This document shows, in pieces, positions 34,057-44,219 of a stretch of 50,689 nt of DNA; the first letter of the stretch is position 1, and every line of letters begins with the position of its first letter. The stretch is from NCBI GenBank assembly GCA_045535815.1, contig JAZSMJ010000001.1, forward strand, positions 1-50,689, given 5' to 3'. Made by a program: the position numbers and the translations under genes. The notes below the pieces were generated by a model that was not told the origin of the DNA, did no database searches, and saw only the letters and a program-made list of their open reading frames with translations. The stretch is from JAZSMJ01 sp045535815 (lineage in GTDB: Bacteria; Bacillota; Clostridia; Oscillospirales; CAG-272).

Positions 34057-37000
34057 TATAATTTTTCTCCAATCTTTTGTTCAGCTTCACTTAAATCAAG
34101 CTCAAAAATTTTTGATATACCGCGTTCCTGCATAGTGATTCCGTAAACTGTATCTGCGGCATTCATAGTGCCTCTTCTGTGCGTTATTACTATAAACTGA
34201 GTCTTATCCGAATAACGCTTGATGTACTCGGCAAATCTCTGAACGTTTACCTCGTCAAGAGCCGCCTCTATCTCATCAAGAATACAGAATGGAGTAGGAT
34301 TAACGTTGAGTATAGCAAAGAAGAGTGCAATCGCAACGAAAGCCTGCTCACCACCCGACAGAAGCATAAGGTTCTTGATTATCTTTCCGGGAGGTGCTAC
34401 GTTTATATCGATTCCGCTTTCAAGAACGTTTTCGGGATCAATAAGCACGATCTCTGCCGTACCGCCACCGAAAAGCTCTCTGAATACCTTTTTAAAGCTA
34501 TCGTTGATCTTGTTTATTGATTCTGTGAAGCGTGTGCGCATCTCATATTCAAGCTTTGAGATAATGCCATCAAGCTCATCCCTTGACTTATTGAGATCCT
34601 GAAGCTGAGTATTGAGGAATTCATATCGCTCCTTAACCTCTTTGTATTCCTCAATAGCGTTAGTATTAACGTGACCGAGCGATTTTATCTTGCTCTTGTA
34701 TTCAGTAACGAGTGCATAAAATTCAGGGCGGTTATCTTCATTAACTTTTTCATAACCGAGCTGAACGGCATCTGAATATGTAAGCTCGTAGTCTTCCCAC
34801 AATCTCTCGATTCGCTTGTCCTGATCGGCAAGAAGAGAGGCACGCTTTGATTCAAGACGGGTGTTTTCTCTGAAAAGAAGTTCTCTTTCATGAGTTGCGT
34901 CACGAAGCTTTTCTCGTATAGAGGTAAGCTTTTTTTCATTTTCTGCGCTTAATCTGATAAGCTCGTCTCTTTCTTTTTCAAGAGAGTTTATTTCAGCCGA
35001 GAAGTTAGTTGCATTCTGCTTATTTGTCTGTATCTTATTTTTGCTTTCGTTTATATTTTTCTCAAGCATAGAAAGCTTAGACGTAAGCTCAGACAAATCA
35101 TGCTCTGTATTATTAAGCTGCGCTTTTTCGTTTTCGATATCTCTGTCGTTTATCTGAAGATCCTTTCTATGTTCGGTCTCAGTCATTCTGACGGAATTGA
35201 TTTCATTTTGAACAGAGCTTATCATTTCCTCAAGAGATACGAGCTTTTCATTAAGCGTATCTTTTTCGGCCAGTGCATCTTTCAGTGCTTTTTCGAGCTC
35301 TTTTATCTTGCCTTGTGCCGCATCACGCTTTGCAACGTTATCGCTATCTCTGTTTTCAATATCGATAAGAGATGCTTTTAACGAATCGAGCTGCGCCATA
35401 TCTCCGTCATAGCGTGATTTAAGAACCTCAAGCTGAATATTTTCAGCCTGAACTATAGTTTCAAGCATTGCGACGTTATCGGTGTTTATACCGATCTCAG
35501 CATTGGCATCCTCAAGCTTTGCTCTGATCTCTTTAAGCTTTTTGTTAAGCTCTTCTGTCGTCTTTTTGAACGATGCTATCTCTTTTTCAAGCTTATCGAT
35601 CTCATACGTTCTTGTGAAGATTCCGCTGTCATGCTTTGCAGATCCGCCGGTGTATGAACCGCCTGCATTTATTACCTGACCGTCAAGGGTAACGGCCTTG
35701 ACCTTAAAGCCTGTTTCCTTTTCCATAAAGGAAGCATTATCAAGGTTGTCAAACACAACGCATCTTCCGAGGAGATAGCTTATTATCGAGGAATATTTAG
35801 AATCACATGAAACTATTTCCGATGCAATTCCCAAAAATCCCTTGTATTTTGTAAGATCTTTTCTGTCGATAGGCAGGGAAGAAGGTTTGATCGACGTTAT
35901 CGGATAGAAGGTTGCTCTTCCGGCATTTTCCTTTTTAAGATAAGCTATTGACGCCTTTGCAGAGCCCTCGTCATCAACTATAATGTTCTGAACGTTTGCG
36001 CCAAGCGCAGTTTCGATAGCAAGAGCATGCTTGGAATCAACAGATATAACTCTTGATACCGGTCCGTGAATTCCGCTTATGATTTTTTTATCTGCCGCAT
36101 CCATTATGGATTTAACGCTTCTTGAGTAGCCCTCAAAAAGCTCTTCCATACGGCGAAGGCTCTCTATTCTTTGAGACTTTACGTATATCTCATTCTGAAG
36201 ACGGGAAATCTCTGAGGTTGTAGTTTCTTCCTCTTCTTTGTATACAGTAGCACTTTGTCCTATCTCTTCAGCCTTAGCTTTGAATTCGTTTTGTCTATTT
36301 ACGTAATCGGATATGGTCTTTTCGGAACGGGCAATTTTGTCTGATACTATAGACGCATCGCCTTCAATTTCCGAAATGTCATTTTTTATAGCTTCAGCTC
36401 TGTCAGCAAGAGAGGAAAAAGATCCTTCAAGAGCAGATATTTCAATCTTAGCCGCTGTTATGCTGTCATTAATTGCCGAAATATTTTTATCAGCATTTTC
36501 AATCTCAACGTCGGTTTTATCCATGTCAGACTGAATTTCTTCAATCCTTTCGGAAAGAACGTTTCTATCATTTTCGCAAAGAGCAAGAGCCTTTGTAATT
36601 TCGTTTCTTTTTGTAACGAGAGATAAAATATTCGATTTCAGCTTCTGAGATATAGAAGATTTATCGTTTATTTCGCTTTTTGTCTGTTCTGACTGAGACT
36701 GGAAGTGGATTATATCGTTTTCAAGGATTTTAAACGATGCCTCTGACGAATACATTTTCTCACTGATCTCGCGAAGCTTGTTTGAAATGCTTTCAGCACG
36801 GGTGTTATTCTCCTGTACCGTCATATAAAGCTTATCGCTTTGCGTTTCAAGCGAATTCATCGAATCGTCTGCAATTTCAAGCTTTTGAGAAGCAAGACTG
36901 TAGGCATCCTCGCAAACGGCAATATCCTTTTTTAATTTATCTGTGTCATATATCCAAAGGGAAATGTCGGCAGCCTTTTTCTTTTCAAAAAGCTCTACGT

Positions 37001-37649
37001 ATAGAGCAGCCTTTTTAGCTTCTTTTTCAAGAGGACCGACACGTGAAGAAAGCTCACCCAATATATCGGAAATACGAACGATATTATCGTTGGTTTCGTT
37101 CATCTTTCTCTCTGATTCGATCTTCTTGTGGCGGTATTTTGAAATACCGGCAGCTTCTTCAAATATCTGACGTCTTTCTTCGCTCTTTTGCGAAATTATT
37201 TCGGCAGCCTTACCCTGGCTGATTATAGAATAACCCGTCTTACCGACACCGGTATTCATAAACAGCTCGTATATATCCTTAAGACGCACGTTCTTCTTGT
37301 TGAGAAGGTATTCACTCTCGCCCGAGCGGTAGTAGCGTCTTGTAACGGTTACTTCGTCGTAATCCGAAAGAAGACGGTGGTTCGGGTCTGAATTATCTAT
37401 TACAAGAGAAACTTCACAATAGCTCATCGGGCCTCTCGATGCAGCTCCGCCGAATATAACGTCTTCCATTTTTGTGCTTCTCAGATTTTTGGAAGAAAGC
37501 TCGCCAAGCACCCACCTGACGGCATCGGAAACGTTTGACTTACCGCTACCGTTAGGGCCGACAACTATAGTAACACCGTGCTCAACGTTTAAAACCGTCT
37601 TATCGGGGAATGATTTAAATCCGTGAAGTTCTATAGATTTCAGTTTCAA
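34056..37649 (-). CDS. smc: Chromosome segregation SMC protein
   Basis: A 1197-aa SMC ATPase that compacts and segregates the chromosome with ScpA and ScpB. The Walker A GPNGSGKS is at 31-38, two long coiled-coil arms flank a hinge at about 500-670, and the C-terminal head has LLSGGEQAFVAIALFF and CILDEIEAALDEVN. The start is a TTG at 37649, with AAAGGA 11 nt upstream. It overlaps the stop of the radical SAM gene as TTGA. No ATG lies near the conserved N-terminus MKLKSIELHGFKSF, so the TTG is well supported. Confidence 0.97.
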   Translation of the reverse strand: MKLKSIELHGFKSFPDKTVLNVEHGVTIVVGPNGSGKSNVSDAVRWVLGELSSKNLRSTKMEDVIFGGAASRGPMSYCEVSLVIDNSDPNHRLLSDYDEVTVTRRYYRSGESEYLLNKKNVRLKDIYELFMNTGVGKTGYSIISQGKAAEIISQKSEERRQIFEEAAGISKYRHKKIESERKMNETNDNIVRISDILGELSSRVGPLEKEAKKAALYVELFEKKKAADISLWIYDTDKLKKDIAVCEDAYSLASQKLEIADDSMNSLETQSDKLYMTVQENNTRAESISNKLREISEKMYSSEASFKILENDIIHFQSQSEQTKSEINDKSSISQKLKSNILSLVTKRNEITKALALCENDRNVLSERIEEIQSDMDKTDVEIENADKNISAINDSITAAKIEISALEGSFSSLADRAEAIKNDISEIEGDASIVSDKIARSEKTISDYVNRQNEFKAKAEEIGQSATVYKEEEETTTSEISRLQNEIYVKSQRIESLRRMEELFEGYSRSVKSIMDAADKKIISGIHGPVSRVISVDSKHALAIETALGANVQNIIVDDEGSAKASIAYLKKENAGRATFYPITSIKPSSLPIDRKDLTKYKGFLGIASEIVSCDSKYSSIISYLLGRCVVFDNLDNASFMEKETGFKVKAVTLDGQVINAGGSYTGGSAKHDSGIFTRTYEIDKLEKEIASFKKTTEELNKKLKEIRAKLEDANAEIGINTDNVAMLETIVQAENIQLEVLKSRYDGDMAQLDSLKASLIDIENRDSDNVAKRDAAQGKIKELEKALKDALAEKDTLNEKLVSLEEMISSVQNEINSVRMTETEHRKDLQINDRDIENEKAQLNNTEHDLSELTSKLSMLEKNINESKNKIQTNKQNATNFSAEINSLEKERDELIRLSAENEKKLTSIREKLRDATHERELLFRENTRLESKRASLLADQDKRIERLWEDYELTYSDAVQLGYEKVNEDNRPEFYALVTEYKSKIKSLGHVNTNAIEEYKEVKERYEFLNTQLQDLNKSRDELDGIISKLEYEMRTRFTESINKINDSFKKVFRELFGGGTAEIVLIDPENVLESGIDINVAPPGKIIKNLMLLSGGEQAFVAIALFFAILNVNPTPFCILDEIEAALDEVNVQRFAEYIKRYSDKTQFIVITHRRGTMNAADTVYGITMQERGISKIFELDLSEAEQKIGEKL

Positions 37650-38683
37650 GTCGTTAAATTCCTTTCTGAAATTTTTACAGCTATATTGTGACCGCTGACT
37701 GTTTCTGATTCTTTGAAAAAGATACGGTCAAAATTAAATTCTTCTTTTAGCTTTATTGCGTTGGAACGCTTTTGACCTACCGCTTTTGATATGCATCCCG
37801 GTGCAGTATATACGGTAAGTGATTTTCCATTGCAACGCTCATCTTTTAAAGCATCTTTTATATTTTTAAGATACAGATAATTTTCAACAAGCTCACCGAA
37901 TGCGCTATGATACGATCCGGCAAAAATTTCACCGTTTTTCACAAGATTGTCGGTAGAGCAAAGCCCGATGCGGATAACGGGAATATCTGCTGATACGAAC
38001 ACACCAAGAACCTCGCCGGCACGAATAATTGCTTCCTCATCAGTAAGCGGAGTGTAGCTACCGCTTTCGGTCATTTCTTTAAGCTGAGTATCGTGAAAAA
38101 CAACCGTTGAATATATTCTGGCTCCGTCAACGTTAAGCTCACATATCTTTTTTGCGGTGTTTATTTCGTCTTCAAGCGTTGATTGCGGAAGTCCTGTCAT
38201 CATCTGACCGATAACGTTAAATCCGGCGGATTTAAGCATTGAGCAGGCATTTTCTGAATCTTTTGACGTATGACCTCTTTTTGACGCGAAGAGAACATTG
38301 TCGTTCATACTCTGTATTCCGAGCTCAACGACCCTTACGCTGTATCTTGAAAGGATCTCGATGATCTCACCGTTAATATAATCCGGTCTTGTCGACAGTC
38401 TGATGGAATCTGCTTTTCCGGAGTCTATGTAGGATTGAGCAAGGTCAAGAAGCCATAGCATCTCGTCTCTGTCTATACCGGTAAAGCTTCCGCCGAAAAA
38501 GGCAATTTCTATATCGTACAGATCTTTATCGATGGTCAACAGCGCATCGTCTATCTCTTTTGAAACTGATGCACGGGTATATTCTGTTTTTCCGGAGATT
38601 TTTCTTTGATTGCAGAATACGCAATCATTAGGGCATCCGAGATGCGGAATAAATATAGGAATATTGGCATGCTTTTTTTTCAT
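37646..38683 (-). CDS. Elp3-like radical SAM protein
   Basis: A 345-aa radical SAM enzyme with the cluster motif CPNDCVFC (Cys17, Cys21, Cys24), then AFFGGSFTGI and VELGIQSMND. It resembles the radical SAM half of Elp3 but ends without the GNAT acetyltransferase domain. Clostridia often keep this gene between rnc and smc. A tRNA-modification role is possible but unproven. CGGAG lies before the ATG at 38683. The start follows the rnc stop by 2 nt, and the 3' end overlaps smc. Confidence 0.85.
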   Translation of the reverse strand: MKKKHANIPIFIPHLGCPNDCVFCNQRKISGKTEYTRASVSKEIDDALLTIDKDLYDIEIAFFGGSFTGIDRDEMLWLLDLAQSYIDSGKADSIRLSTRPDYINGEIIEILSRYSVRVVELGIQSMNDNVLFASKRGHTSKDSENACSMLKSAGFNVIGQMMTGLPQSTLEDEINTAKKICELNVDGARIYSTVVFHDTQLKEMTESGSYTPLTDEEAIIRAGEVLGVFVSADIPVIRIGLCSTDNLVKNGEIFAGSYHSAFGELVENYLYLKNIKDALKDERCNGKSLTVYTAPGCISKAVGQKRSNAIKLKEEFNFDRIFFKESETVSGHNIAVKISERNLTT

Positions 38684-38685
38684 TA

Positions 38686-39402
38686 TCAGATAGCTCCGAA
38701 AAGTGAAAGCGCTTCTTTTGCGGCGAACTGTTCAGCTTCACGCTTGGTGGATCCTTTTCCGTGTCCAATAACGTTGCTGTTAAGGCGAGCCTCTACTTCA
38801 AAGCATTTTTTATGTGCAGGACCCGTCTCTTTTGTAAGTACGTACTCAAGAATTTCACCGTGCTCCTGCTGAACGATCTGCTGAAGCATGGTCTTGAAAT
38901 CCTCGGTGCGTCCTGACCTTAGCATTTGCTGTGTTTCCTTAATAATGAACGGCAATACAAAGTCGGCAACAAGCTCAATGCCCCCGTCAAGATACATAGC
39001 GGCAAGAAGCGCTTCAAATGCATCTGCAAGAGTTGAGGCTCTCTTCCTTCCGTTTGACATTTCTTCACCGTGTCCAAGGAATAGGTAGTCCCCCAAGGAT
39101 ATCTCACCTGCAAAGGATGCGAGAGCTTTTTCACAGACTGCGCCTGCTCTTATTCTTGAAAGATCGCCTTCCTGCATTGATAAATTCTTAAACAGATATT
39201 CACTTGTTACCATTGAAAGTATTGAATCGCCTAAAAATTCAAGCCTCTCATTGCACTCTGCATCAAGTCCCTTGGATTTCATCTCGTTTGAATATGATGA
39301 ATGGGTCATAGCACATCTGATTATGCTTTTATCCTTGAATTCATATGATATTCTTTCTTCAAGAACTGAAATATCTACAGGCATTGCTCTGTTATCGTTC
39401 AT
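38686..39402 (-). CDS. rnc: Ribonuclease III
   Basis: A 238-aa double-stranded-RNA endonuclease for rRNA and mRNA processing. The signature NERLEFLGDSILSMV starts at residue 51, the second catalytic acidic region is in ALADAFEALLAAMYLDGG-type sequence (here TLADAFEALLAAMYLDGG), and a dsRNA-binding domain spans about 160-236 (KGSTKREAEQFAAKEAL). AGAGGAG precedes the ATG. The usual acpP neighbour is missing, and plsX is directly upstream. Confidence 0.97.
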   Translation of the reverse strand: MNDNRAMPVDISVLEERISYEFKDKSIIRCAMTHSSYSNEMKSKGLDAECNERLEFLGDSILSMVTSEYLFKNLSMQEGDLSRIRAGAVCEKALASFAGEISLGDYLFLGHGEEMSNGRKRASTLADAFEALLAAMYLDGGIELVADFVLPFIIKETQQMLRSGRTEDFKTMLQQIVQQEHGEILEYVLTKETGPAHKKCFEVEARLNSNVIGHGKGSTKREAEQFAAKEALSLFGAI

Positions 39403-39432
39403 TGATTTTTGCTCCTCTCGAAGGGGATATTA

Positions 39433-40479
39433 TTACTTGTCTTCAAATGCATCTTCTTTGGTTTGAGCATCTGAGATCTTTTCCTGCTCTTTCTTCTGTG
39501 CATATTTGGCAATATCGGTAATTAAGCCTGTACCGTAATAGTTTATCGCCTGACGCACGGCATTTTTGATAGCATGGGCATCAGAATTTCCGTGCGCCTT
39601 TATTACCGGCTTTGAGATGCCGAGGAAGGGAGCCCCGCCGTATTCCGACGCATCAAACTCCGACTTAAGTTTATCTATTTCATTCTTTATTATTGCAGCA
39701 GACATTTTTGTTACGATGTTTTTCTTGTATAGAGCTTTGATCTTACCGAGAATAAAAGAGCCCATTCCTTCCGACATTTTTAAAAGTATGTTTCCGGTGA
39801 ATCCGTCGGCTACTATTACGTCGCATACATCGAAGGGAAGCGTTTTTGCCTCTACGTTGCCTACAAATCTTATGTTAGGTGAGCTTTCAAGAAGCTTATA
39901 AGTATTTTTGTAAAGCTCCGTACCCTTGGTGCTTTCAGCACCGTTGTTAAGAAGAGCAACTCTTGGGCTTCTTATATTGAATATTTTTTCCATATAGATC
40001 GATCCCATAACAGCAAACTGCTCGAGGTTTTCTTCAGTTACGGTTATGTTCGCACCCGAATCCAAAAGAAGAACAGGCTTTTCAAATGGAAGCACTGTAG
40101 CAATTGCGGCTTTTCTGAAGCCCTTGATCCTGCAAACTATAAGGGATGCGCCGGCATAGAGGGCACCTGTATTGCCTGCACTTACAAAAGCGTTTCCTTC
40201 ACCGTCTGCAAGGCGGTGAAGACCGACCGCCATTGATGAATCCTTCTTGCTTCTGATGCTCAAAGGATTGTCTTCCATAGTTATGATATCGGTAGTATGA
40301 ACTATCTCAAGTCTTTCGTTTTCATAATCAAGCCCGTATTCCTCGCAAACGTTTTTTATAACGTCCTCGTCTCCTACGAGAGTGATTTCAACGTCGAATT
40401 CATCAAGTGCCTGAAATGCACCTCTTATAATTTCAACGGGAGCGTTATCACCGCTCATTGCATCTATAATAATTTTCAT
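39433..40479 (-). CDS. plsX: Phosphate acyltransferase PlsX
   Basis: A 348-aa enzyme that makes acyl-phosphate from acyl-ACP for phospholipid synthesis. The N-terminal IIIDAMSGDNAP and the segments DSGANI, FVGNVEAK and VADGFTGNILLK are characteristic. The frame continues upstream to 40518, but GGAG before the ATG at 40479 and the conserved N-terminus set the start. A charged 30-residue tail (KKEQEKISDAQTKEDAFEDK) extends the C-terminus beyond the usual end. Confidence 0.95.
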   Translation of the reverse strand: MKIIIDAMSGDNAPVEIIRGAFQALDEFDVEITLVGDEDVIKNVCEEYGLDYENERLEIVHTTDIITMEDNPLSIRSKKDSSMAVGLHRLADGEGNAFVSAGNTGALYAGASLIVCRIKGFRKAAIATVLPFEKPVLLLDSGANITVTEENLEQFAVMGSIYMEKIFNIRSPRVALLNNGAESTKGTELYKNTYKLLESSPNIRFVGNVEAKTLPFDVCDVIVADGFTGNILLKMSEGMGSFILGKIKALYKKNIVTKMSAAIIKNEIDKLKSEFDASEYGGAPFLGISKPVIKAHGNSDAHAIKNAVRQAINYYGTGLITDIAKYAQKKEQEKISDAQTKEDAFEDK

Positions 40480-40522
40480 AATAAACTCCATTCTGAGATT
40501 GTTGGTGATTTCGGACAAGCGG

Positions 40523-41866
40523 TTATAAGCTCTTTCTGATATTATCCGAAACAGAGTCTATATACTCAAGAGAACGTAAAGCAAGCGCTTCGTTTTTTGC
40601 AGATTTTCCACCCTTTACTTTTTTTTCAAGCATTGGTACCAATCCGAAATTTGCATTCATAGGCTGGAATTTAACAACCGAAGGATCGCTTACGTATTTT
40701 GCCATAGATCCGATTACAGAAATCGGCGAGAAGATAAAAGGCTCTTCTCCGATAATTCTGAGTGCGGCATTGTAGCCTGCAACGAAACCAGATGCGGTCG
40801 ATTCAATATATCCCTCAACTCCCGTCATCTGACCTGCAAAAAATATATTCGGATCAGAGCGAAGGGAATAGTCTGACGATAAAAGCCTGGGTGAGTTAAG
40901 AAAGGTATTTCTGTGCATTATACCATAGCGAAGGAATTCTGCGTTTTCAAGTCCCGGTATCATGCCGAAAACTCTTTTTTGTTCAGAGAATGTAAGGTGT
41001 GTCTGAAAACCTACGATGTTATACATAGTTTTTTCAAGGTTTTCCTGTCTTAACTGAACGACCGCAAAATATTCTTCTCCGGTGCGCGGATCGGGAAGGC
41101 CTACCGGCTTTAAAGGACCGAAGAGAAGGGTATCGAATTTTTTTTTTGTTATAATTTTAATTGGCATACATCCCTCAAAAACCTTAAGATCAGCCTGCTC
41201 TTGTCTGTCAAAATCATGTATTTCTGCCTCTTTGGCATTAACAAGCTCCTGATAGAAAGCAGTATATTCATCCTTGCGCATAGGACAGTTTATATATGAT
41301 GCCTCTCCTTTGCCGTATCTTGACGCATAAAAGGCTCTGTCCATATTTATTGTTGATGCATCTACTATCGGAGCCGCCGCATCAAAAAAGTAGAGTCTGT
41401 CTGCGCCAATCTTCTCAGCAATGTTATCTGACAGTGCTTGAGAGGTAAGCGGTCCTGTTGCGATCACCGTTACTGAATCTGCAGGTATTTCTGTTACCTC
41501 TTCTTCAAAAACAGTAATGTTTGGATGACTTTTTATTTTATCGGTTATATATGCAGAGAATTTATCTCGGTCAACGGCAAGAGCCGCACCTGCAGGCACC
41601 TGAGTTGCATCAGCAGCTTCCATAATAAGTGATCCAAGTCTGCGAAGTTCTTCCTTCAAAAGACCGACTGCATTTGAAAGCTGTGAGGACCTCAAGGAGT
41701 TAGAGCAAACAAGCTCTGCATATTCGTTTGTTTTGTGAGCAGGGGTATGCTTTTGGGGCTTCATCTCATAAAGATTAACTTTAATACCTCTTTGAGCGAT
41801 CTGCCATGCAGCTTCGCATCCTGCAAGCCCTGCTCCGATAACGTTTATATATTTTTCGTTCATCAT
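40523..41866 (-). CDS. trmFO: tRNA U54 methyltransferase TrmFO
   Basis: A 447-aa FAD- and folate-dependent enzyme that forms ribothymidine-54 in tRNA. The FAD loop GAGLAGCEAA begins at residue 11. CSNSLRSSQLSNAVGLLKEE and FFAGQMTGVEGYIESTASG are strong family signatures. Two ATGs in tandem (41866, 41863) overlap the topA stop (ATGATGA). Either could start, and the overlap implies coupling. Position after topA and dprA is typical of Firmicutes. Confidence 0.96.
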   Translation of the reverse strand: MMNEKYINVIGAGLAGCEAAWQIAQRGIKVNLYEMKPQKHTPAHKTNEYAELVCSNSLRSSQLSNAVGLLKEELRRLGSLIMEAADATQVPAGAALAVDRDKFSAYITDKIKSHPNITVFEEEVTEIPADSVTVIATGPLTSQALSDNIAEKIGADRLYFFDAAAPIVDASTINMDRAFYASRYGKGEASYINCPMRKDEYTAFYQELVNAKEAEIHDFDRQEQADLKVFEGCMPIKIITKKKFDTLLFGPLKPVGLPDPRTGEEYFAVVQLRQENLEKTMYNIVGFQTHLTFSEQKRVFGMIPGLENAEFLRYGIMHRNTFLNSPRLLSSDYSLRSDPNIFFAGQMTGVEGYIESTASGFVAGYNAALRIIGEEPFIFSPISVIGSMAKYVSDPSVVKFQPMNANFGLVPMLEKKVKGGKSAKNEALALRSLEYIDSVSDNIRKSL

Positions 41867-44145
41867 TCTTCTGTAGTGTCTTTGACGGATGACTCGGCAT
41901 CACGCTTGTATCCGCAGTCTTTGTTGTGACATATTACAAGGTCCTTGCCCTTTTTCTTGAATAAAATATCGCCGCAATTAGGGCATTTTTCATTCAAAGG
42001 AAGATCCCATGATGAGAAATCACAGCTCGGATATTTTTCACAGCTGTAGAAAACCGTTTTGTTACGACCTCTTCTTACGGATATTTTTGATCCGCACTTG
42101 GGGCATGGTACGTCAAGATCCTTTGTGATACGTTTGGTGTTTTTGCATTCTGGATAACGGCTACAAGCATAGAATGAGCCGTAACGTCCGCTTCTGAGCA
42201 CCATATCTGCTCCGCAAAGCTCACATTTCATGTCAATAGCTTCTGCAGCCTTCTCCTGCTTTTTCTCGGGAGCAGCAGGCTTTTTGCTTTCGAGTGGCTT
42301 TGTGTTCTTGCACTGAGGATAATTCGGGCAGGCAGCAAATTTACCGTATCTGCCGTTCTTTATGATCATCTTGCTTCCGCATTTTTCGCAAACGATATCA
42401 GTTTCTTCAACCGGAATTTCAATCCTTGTCTGACTTAAAGAGCTCTCGGCTATTTTGAGATTCTTTTCAAAATCAGTGTAGAAATCGGAAAGAATGCTTA
42501 AAGGCTGTATATCACCCTTTTCGATGCTGTCAAGCTCATCTTCCATGTTTGCCGTGAAATCGTAATCAACGATATCCGGGAAGCTTTCCTTCATAAGCTT
42601 TGTAGTTACCGTTCCGAGAGGAGTGGTTTTAAGCGATTTTCCAACTCTTTCAACGTATCCTCTTGCTATGATTGTCGTTATAATAGGAGTATACGTGCTG
42701 GGACGTCCTATACCTTTTTCTTCGAGCGTCTTTATAAGCGAAGCTTCTGTATATCTTGGCGGTGCCTCTGTGAAATGCTGCTCGGGAAGGGTGTCAACAA
42801 GCTCAAGGGCTTCACCCTCAACGAGCGTTGGAAGCTTGCTTTTATCGCCCGTATCGTTTTCACCGAGATCATCGTCCGAATCTACGTAAACAGCCATATA
42901 ACCCTTGAATTTTACGTTATATCCGCTTGCGTGGAAAAGGTAATTGCCTTCGGTTATATCAACGTTAACGGTATCAACGAGTGCAGATGCCATCTGGCTT
43001 GCAATAAATCTGCTCCAAATAAGCTTATAAAGCTTGTATTGATCCGGGGTAAGATATTTTTTGATCTTTTCGGGATCTATAAATGGATCAGACGGACGGA
43101 TAGCTTCGTGAGCATCCTGAACTCCAGCCTTGGTTTTATAAACTCTTTTTGTCTGAAGGGAATAGTCGCTTCCGTATCTTTGATCTATGAAATTCTTTGC
43201 GGTTTCTGCCGCTTCATCGGATATACGGAGAGAGTCGGTTCTCATATACGTGATAAGACCCTGAGTGCCCCCGTTTTCACTTCCAACGTTAACACCCTCG
43301 TAAAGCTCCTGTGCAACACGCATTATGCGCTGTGACTGGAATCCGAGCTTTTTGGATGCCTCCTGTTGCATAGTGGACGTTGTAAAGGGCGGAGCAGGGG
43401 TTCTTGTTTTTGTTGCGTATTTTACTGAAGAAACCTTAAAATTGTCTCTGTTCAGATTGTTCAAAACTACGTCTGCAGATTCTTTATTCGGAAGATCCTT
43501 GTTTCCCCTCAAGTCACCTGCATATTTTGCTTTTATCTTGCTTTTATCCTTGCCGGAGAGAATAACGTCAAGCGACCAATATTCTCGAGGAATAAAATTG
43601 TTGATCTCCTGCTCTCTCTCGTCGATTATTCTTGTCGCAACAGATTGAACTCGTCCTGCGGAAAGACCGCTTTTAACGTTCTTCCAAAGGAACGGACTAA
43701 GCTTATAGCCTACTATTCTGTCAACAATACGGCGTGTTTGCTGTGCATTTACGATATTCATATCGATGCGACGTGGTGATTTGATAGCCGCTTTTATAGC
43801 AGCTTTATTTATTTCGTTAAACGTAACTCTGTTGGCTTTGTTTTCCGGGATCTTAAGAGCTGTCGCAAGATGCCATGATATAGCCTCACCTTCACGGTCA
43901 GGGTCAGTTGCGAGGAAAATTTTATCCGCATTTTTAGCTTCCTTCTGAAGCTCCTTTATCAGATCGCCCTTGCCTCTTATATTAATGTATTTTGCCTTGA
44001 ATCCGTCATCTATATCAACTCCCAGCGTGCTTTTGGGCAGATCTCTTACGTGACCCTTCGACGCTAAGACTTTATAATTCGAGCCTAAATAGTTTTTAAT
44101 TGTTCCGGCCTTTGTAGGCGACTCAACAATTACAAGATTTGCCAT
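41863..44145 (-). CDS. topA: DNA topoisomerase I
   Basis: A 760-aa type IA topoisomerase that relaxes negative supercoils. The Toprim domain has VESPTKAGTIKNYLG and ATDPDREGEAISWHLA. The catalytic tyrosine is in TYMRTDSLRISDEA. Four C-terminal zinc-ribbon modules are visible: CEKCGSKM, CELCGADM, CPKCGSKI and CPNCGDIL, each followed by a second Cys pair. The ATG at 44145 has no Shine-Dalgarno at normal distance. GGAGG lies at 44177-44173 with a compact hairpin between. Confidence 0.97.
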   Translation of the reverse strand: MANLVIVESPTKAGTIKNYLGSNYKVLASKGHVRDLPKSTLGVDIDDGFKAKYINIRGKGDLIKELQKEAKNADKIFLATDPDREGEAISWHLATALKIPENKANRVTFNEINKAAIKAAIKSPRRIDMNIVNAQQTRRIVDRIVGYKLSPFLWKNVKSGLSAGRVQSVATRIIDEREQEINNFIPREYWSLDVILSGKDKSKIKAKYAGDLRGNKDLPNKESADVVLNNLNRDNFKVSSVKYATKTRTPAPPFTTSTMQQEASKKLGFQSQRIMRVAQELYEGVNVGSENGGTQGLITYMRTDSLRISDEAAETAKNFIDQRYGSDYSLQTKRVYKTKAGVQDAHEAIRPSDPFIDPEKIKKYLTPDQYKLYKLIWSRFIASQMASALVDTVNVDITEGNYLFHASGYNVKFKGYMAVYVDSDDDLGENDTGDKSKLPTLVEGEALELVDTLPEQHFTEAPPRYTEASLIKTLEEKGIGRPSTYTPIITTIIARGYVERVGKSLKTTPLGTVTTKLMKESFPDIVDYDFTANMEDELDSIEKGDIQPLSILSDFYTDFEKNLKIAESSLSQTRIEIPVEETDIVCEKCGSKMIIKNGRYGKFAACPNYPQCKNTKPLESKKPAAPEKKQEKAAEAIDMKCELCGADMVLRSGRYGSFYACSRYPECKNTKRITKDLDVPCPKCGSKISVRRGRNKTVFYSCEKYPSCDFSSWDLPLNEKCPNCGDILFKKKGKDLVICHNKDCGYKRDAESSVKDTTEE

Positions 44146-44177
44146 CTTTTAAAATGTTTTACGGCGGTAAAACCTCC
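44146..44177 (-). promoter_or_regulatory. topA initiation region with a hairpin between Shine-Dalgarno and ATG
   Basis: On the minus strand GGAGG (44177-44173) is followed by GTTTTAC (44173-44167), CGCC, GTAAAAC (44162-44156), ATTTTAAAAG and the ATG. Folding the 7-bp hairpin reduces the effective spacing from 27 nt to 10 nt. An AAAGGAG also occurs further upstream, near 44189-44183. Confidence 0.6.
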
Positions 44178-44219
44178 GTAATCTCCTTTCATGAATTTTG
44201 CCTTATGCAGATCTTTGAA

